Positions 30,606 to 33,302 of a stretch of 33,302 nt of DNA are shown here, one piece after another. This stretch comes from an uncultured Clostridia bacterium (GTDB taxonomy: Bacteria > Bacillota > Clostridia > Oscillospirales > Oscillospiraceae): contig CAMHMZ010000030.1 of assembly GCA_946186375.1 (NCBI GenBank), positions 1 to 33,302 on the forward strand. The letters are read 5' to 3'. How positions within the stretch are numbered: position 1 is the first letter of the stretch; each line of letters starts with the position of its first letter. The notes under the pieces are model-generated. The model was not told where the DNA came from. It was given only the letters and a program-made list of their open reading frames with translations, and ran no database searches. The position numbers were made by a program, and so were the translations under genes.

Positions 30606-31715
30606 TTATTCGCTCACGTCCGTGTCAAGCACCACGTCGAAGCGCCAGTCCGGGTAGAGGGCGGCCAGCTCCGCGACGAGCCCGTCGCGGACGGCCGCGG
30701 CGTCGGCGGAGAAATCGACGATGAGGTCGAACATGGCGCAGCGCGTCTCCTCCTCGGCGTAAAAGCCGTGCACCTGCAGGATCTCAGGCCGCTGCGCGGC
30801 GAGGGCGAGGAGCTTATCCTTCATCTCCCGGCGCTTTTCGCTGCCGTCCCCGGCGGCATAGACGCCCACGGTGAGGATCACCCCGTAGTCCATGGCGACC
30901 TTCGCGGAGATGGCGCGGGTGAGCTTGTGGATCTCGCGCGCGGGCATGTCGTCCGGCAGCTCCACATGCACCGAACCGAGGATCTTCGTCGGCCCGTAGT
31001 TGTGCAGGCTGAGGTCATAGGCTCCTTTCACGCCGGGGAAGGCGCAGACCTCGCGCTTGATGGCCTCGGTGAGCTCCGCGTCGGCACGGGTGCCGATGAT
31101 GCTGTTGAGCGTATCGAGCATGATCTCCACGCCGGACTTGAGGATGATGAGACTGATGATCGCGCCGAGCCAGCCCTCCAGGCTTACGTGGAAGAAGATG
31201 CTGATCAGGGCGGCGAGGAGCGTTGTGAGGGAGAGGATCGCGTCGAACAGCGCGTCCGAGCCGGAGGCCACCAGCGTCTGGGCGCTGAGCTTTTCGCCCA
31301 CGGCCTTGACGTGGCGCCCCATGAAGAACTTGACCAGCACCGCCGCCGCGACGATGATGAGCGAGGCCGTCGTATATTCCGCGGCCTCCGGGTGCAGGAT
31401 CTTCTCTACAGACTCGCGCAGCGAGGTCACGCCCGCCAGAAGCACGAGCACGGCGATCAGCACGCTCGTCAGATACTCGATGCGTCCGTAGCCGTAGGGG
31501 TGCTTTTTGTCCGGCGCCTTGCCGGAGAGCTTCGTGCCGACGATGGTGATGACCGAGGAGAGGGCGTCGGAGAGGTTGTTGACCGCGTCCAGGATGATCG
31601 CGATGGAATGGACCAGCAGCCCCACCGCCATTTTGAAGAGAACCAGCACGGCGTTGACGACGATGCCGAGAACGCTCGTGCGGATGATCTGACGGCTTCT
31701 ATCGGTTTCCGGCAT
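30606..31715 (-). CDS. Cation diffusion facilitator exporter, probable Mn2+ type (MntE-like)
   Basis: A 369-residue CDF transporter with six membrane segments (about 12-190) and a long cytoplasmic C-terminal region. The transport site reads Asn46-x3-Asp50 in TM2 (NNLSD) and Asp154-x3-Asp158 in TM5 (SDALFD). This N-D/D-D quartet is the arrangement described for manganese exporters such as MntE, whereas zinc exporters have His-x3-Asp. The length is also nearer MntE (about 390) than FieF (300). The KHPYGYGRIE loop is a family marker. Its start overlaps the upstream peroxidase stop by one base (TAATG), so it is co-translated with peroxide-defence genes. Metal choice is inferred from motif only. 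Confidence 0.85.
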   Translation of the reverse strand: MPETDRSRQIIRTSVLGIVVNAVLVLFKMAVGLLVHSIAIILDAVNNLSDALSSVITIVGTKLSGKAPDKKHPYGYGRIEYLTSVLIAVLVLLAGVTSLRESVEKILHPEAAEYTTASLIIVAAAVLVKFFMGRHVKAVGEKLSAQTLVASGSDALFDAILSLTTLLAALISIFFHVSLEGWLGAIISLIILKSGVEIMLDTLNSIIGTRADAELTEAIKREVCAFPGVKGAYDLSLHNYGPTKILGSVHVELPDDMPAREIHKLTRAISAKVAMDYGVILTVGVYAAGDGSEKRREMKDKLLALAAQRPEILQVHGFYAEEETRCAMFDLIVDFSADAAAVRDGLVAELAALYPDWRFDVVLDTDVSE

Positions 31716-32260
31716 TACAGCAGCGCCTCCACATCCTTCTCCAGCGCCGCCAGATCGCCCATGGGCTCATAGCGACCCACGACGCGCCCCTCGCGGTCGA
31801 CCAGGAATTTTGTGAAGTTCCACTTGATGTCCGGGCTGGAAGCCCAGTTGGGATCCATCTGCGCGGCGATGCCGCCGAGGAGCTCCGAGGCCGGATGGCC
31901 CTCGGGGAAGCCCTCGAAGCCTTTCTGCTCCTTGAGATAGGTATAGAGGGGCAGGGCCTTGGCGCCGTTGACCTCGATCTTGGCAAACTGGGGAAATTTT
32001 ACGCCGAAATGCAGCTGGCAGAAGGAGACGATCTCCTCGTTCGTGCCGGGGGCCTGCGCGCCGAACTGGTTGCAGGGGAAGTCGAGGATCTCGAGGCCCC
32101 TGGCCTGGAATCTCTCGTACAGCGCCTCCAGCTCTTTGTACTGGGGCGTAAAGCCGCAGCCCGTGGCGGTGTTGACGATCAGCAGCACCTTGCCCCTGTA
32201 CTGCGCGAGCGAGACCTCCTCCCCCCGGGTGTTCTTCGCAGAAAAATCATAAACGCTCAT
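31715..32260 (-). CDS. Glutathione peroxidase-family thiol peroxidase (paralogue 1)
   Basis: A 181-residue GPx-fold peroxidase. Seen: the peroxidatic Cys35 in TATGCGFTPQY (Cys, not selenocysteine), FPCNQFG with the catalytic Gln, a Cys in VSFCQLHFGVKFP matching the resolving Cys of thioredoxin-dependent GPx, and the catalytic Trp-Asn in IKWNFTKFLVD. It carries about 25 more residues than its neighbour paralogue (around GFEGFPEGHPASELL to MDPNWASS). It probably reduces peroxides with thioredoxin rather than glutathione. Start is ATG 32260 with AGGAG about 8-10 bp before; an ATG six codons upstream overlaps that site. Coupled to the CDF gene. Confidence 0.9.
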   Translation of the reverse strand: MSVYDFSAKNTRGEEVSLAQYRGKVLLIVNTATGCGFTPQYKELEALYERFQARGLEILDFPCNQFGAQAPGTNEEIVSFCQLHFGVKFPQFAKIEVNGAKALPLYTYLKEQKGFEGFPEGHPASELLGGIAAQMDPNWASSPDIKWNFTKFLVDREGRVVGRYEPMGDLAALEKDVEALL

Positions 32261-32314
32261 AACTGTTTCTCCTGTCATAGTTTTTATTGAGGCGGAACGC
32301 TTATTCCGAATTTT

Positions 32315-32575
32315 TCAGGCACTGTGCGTCTCGTTGTAGGCCTGGCGCACGGCGCGTGCGAGCTGGTCGGCGCAGGAGGTGGGGCGCGGCCCGCAGGTAT
32401 TGCCAAGAAGCTTGGCCTCGATCTCGTCCACGGTCATGCCGTCGACGAGCTTGCCGACGGCCTTGAGGTTGCCGTCGCAGCCGCCGGTGAAGCGCACGTT
32501 GCTTATCACGTCGTCCTCGATGTCAAAGCGGATCTGCACCGAGCAGACCTGCCGCGGGCGGTAGGTGTATTCCAT
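32315..32575 (-). CDS. TSCPD domain protein (four-Cys small protein)
   Basis: An 86-residue protein of the TSCPD-domain group, with YTYRPRQVCSVQIRFDIEDD, VRFTGGCDGNLKAVGKLVDG, and a C-terminal GNTCGPRPTSCADQLARAV. Its four Cys (one in each of the first two blocks, two in the third) could bind a metal. The same domain is appended to some class II ribonucleotide reductases; the standalone form is uncharacterised. AAGGAGGGG before the ATG lies in the end of the upstream peroxidase gene, so it is part of that operon. An upstream start in the same frame would run into the peroxidase gene. Confidence 0.85.
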   Translation of the reverse strand: MEYTYRPRQVCSVQIRFDIEDDVISNVRFTGGCDGNLKAVGKLVDGMTVDEIEAKLLGNTCGPRPTSCADQLARAVRQAYNETHSA

Positions 32576-32588
32576 GCCTCTCCCCTCC

Positions 32589-33062
32589 TTACAGCAGCGC
32601 CTGGATCTTGCTCTCAAGCTGCTCGGGCGTGACCGTGGGCGCGAAGCGGTCGACCACCTTGCCGTCGCGGTCGACGAGGAACTTCGTGAAGTTCCACTTG
32701 ATCTTGCTGCCGAGCATGCCGCCCTGCTCCTTCTTCAGATAGGTGTAGAGCGGGGCCTCGTTGGCGCCGTTGACCTCGATCTTGGCAAACTGGGGGAAGG
32801 ACACGTCGTACTTGAGCTTGCAGAAGGAGACGATCTCCTCGTTGGTGCCGGGCGCCTGGTTGCCGAACTGGTTGCAGGGGAAGTCGAGGATCTCCAGGCC
32901 CTTGCCCTGATAGTCCTTATACAGTTTCTCCAGGCCCTCGTACTGGGGCGTGAAGCCGCAGCCCGTGGCCGTGTTGACGATCAGCAGCACCTTGCCCTTG
33001 TACTGTGCGAGCGAGACCTCCTCACCCGCGGCGGACTTCATCGTGTAATCATAAACGCTCAT
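32589..33062 (-). CDS. Glutathione peroxidase-family thiol peroxidase (paralogue 2)
   Basis: A 157-residue GPx-fold peroxidase with the same active-site layout as paralogue 1: peroxidatic Cys35 in TATGCGFTPQY, FPCNQFG, a resolving-type Cys in VSFCKLKYDVSFP, and IKWNFTKFLVDRDGKV. It is the standard GPx length and lacks the insertion. Long blocks are identical between the two proteins (GEEVSLAQY, GKVLLIVNTATGCGFTPQY, APGTNEEIVSFC, FPQFAKIEVNGA), so they arose by duplication, with the TSCPD gene between. First gene of the operon, with AAAGGAGG before the ATG and a strong promoter. Confidence 0.92.
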   Translation of the reverse strand: MSVYDYTMKSAAGEEVSLAQYKGKVLLIVNTATGCGFTPQYEGLEKLYKDYQGKGLEILDFPCNQFGNQAPGTNEEIVSFCKLKYDVSFPQFAKIEVNGANEAPLYTYLKKEQGGMLGSKIKWNFTKFLVDRDGKVVDRFAPTVTPEQLESKIQALL

Positions 33063-33090
33063 CTTGTTCCTCCTTTAATTTACATTTTAA

Positions 33091-33133
33091 ATTGAATACA
33101 ATCGAATTATAGCACAGATCCCGCCCTTGTCAA
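33091..33133 (-). promoter_or_regulatory. Peroxidase operon promoter with OhrR-like operator
   Basis: On the minus strand, TTGACA (33128-33133), a 16-bp spacer with TG before the -10, and TATAAT (33106-33111). Three bases after the -10 is the palindrome ATTGTATTCAAT (33091-33102), which resembles the AATTGTATACAATT core of known OhrR operators. A repressor there would block transcription of gpx2-TSCPD-gpx1-CDF. Confidence 0.75.
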
Positions 33134-33173
33134 GAGGTCGGGTGTAAACGCTTTGTGAATTTTACCCGCGCCG

Positions 33174-33203
33174 TTGACAGCCCGCCGCCGATACCGATAT
33201 AAT
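33174..33203 (+). promoter_or_regulatory. Strong outward-reading promoter at right edge
   Basis: TTGACA (33174-33179), an 18-bp spacer and TATAAT (33198-33203), both perfect consensus. Transcription would start near 33210 and immediately enter the heptad-repeat element; no credible coding start follows within the window. Confidence 0.75.
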
Positions 33204-33222
33204 GGCGGCAGATCTATGTCGA

Positions 33223-33302
33223 GTTTTCAGTTTCAGAGAGAAACGGAAGTTTAGCGAGGAATTCGGAATTCGGAATGCGGAATTCGGAATACAGGGAAAA
33301 CG
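33223..33302 (+). repeat. Composite heptad-repeat element (right copy, reaches window edge)
   Basis: After AGTTTTC/AGTTTCA heptads (33222-33235) and a GAGAAACGG spacer come five contiguous 7-bp units: GGAATTC (33258-33264), GGAATTC, GGAATGC, GGAATTC, GGAATAC (ending 33292), then AGGGAAAACG. The order of parts matches the minus-strand reading of 61-148. The element may continue beyond the window. Confidence 0.75.

Noticed and set aside
33216..33254. A 12-codon ORF (ATG at about 33215, ending TAG) after the right-edge promoter
   Set aside because: No ribosome site precedes the ATG, and the sequence belongs to the heptad-type repeat. It is too short to judge.

Overview
This is a GC-rich (roughly 65%) chromosomal window from an anaerobic, probably gut-dwelling Firmicute of the Oscillospiraceae/Clostridia type. 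The evidence is canonical sigma-A promoters and strong AGGAGG ribosome sites in a GC-rich genome, a ZTP riboswitch ahead of purE, a ferredoxin-linked 2-oxoacid oxidoreductase, AzlCD, DegV, a TSCPD-domain protein and a clostridial long-form PurL. The assignment comes from gene content only; no rRNA or marker-gene comparison was possible. No tRNA, rRNA, CRISPR, insertion sequence or prophage gene was seen.

Layout, left to right. (1) 1-152: heptad repeats. (2) 153-3156, minus strand: azlC-azlD-RlmI-like methyltransferase-tatD. (3) 3331-5003, plus strand: a DUF364-type protein and a DegV lipid-binding protein, ending at a bidirectional terminator. (4) 5065-8474, minus strand: a short zinc-ribbon protein, a long zinc-ribbon membrane protein sharing its N-terminus, a glutaredoxin-like protein and ribonuclease Z. 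(5) 8640-20543, plus strand: a promoter, a ZTP riboswitch with terminator, and a ten-gene purine operon: purE-purC-purF-purM-FNT channel-purN-purO-AICAR transformylase-purD-purL. (6) 20679-21719: a DUF362 protein. (7) 21851-28828, minus strand: CoA-transferase, three genes of a four-domain 2-oxoacid:ferredoxin oxidoreductase, a DASS/SLC13 transporter and a ketopantoate-reductase-family dehydrogenase, with a divergent LysR regulator at 29067-29957. (8) 30069-33062, minus strand: a peroxide/metal stress cluster (two glutathione peroxidase paralogues around a TSCPD protein, a Mn-type CDF exporter, and OhrR). (9) 33174-33302: a strong outward promoter reading into a second heptad-repeat element.

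How the genes work together. The purine operon carries PRPP to IMP, apart from the PurB step. PurF has Gly where the glutaminase Cys should be, no purK accompanies purE, the bifunctional PurH is split into PurO plus a standalone transformylase, and a formate/nitrite-type channel is translationally linked to the formyl-using steps. Together these suggest a pathway fed directly by ammonia, CO2 and formate. The LysR-linked operon reads as a module that imports an organic acid, oxidises it to a 2-oxoacid, decarboxylates it to an acyl-CoA with reduction of ferredoxin, and moves the CoA to another acid; the substrate is unknown. The right-hand cluster looks like an OhrR regulon, because an ATTGAATACAAT operator-like palindrome lies just downstream of the -10 of the peroxidase promoter.

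The strongest candidates for something not previously described are the paired composite heptad-repeat elements near both window ends, in opposite orientation, the Cys-less PurF with its linked FNT channel, and the organic-acid oxidation operon.
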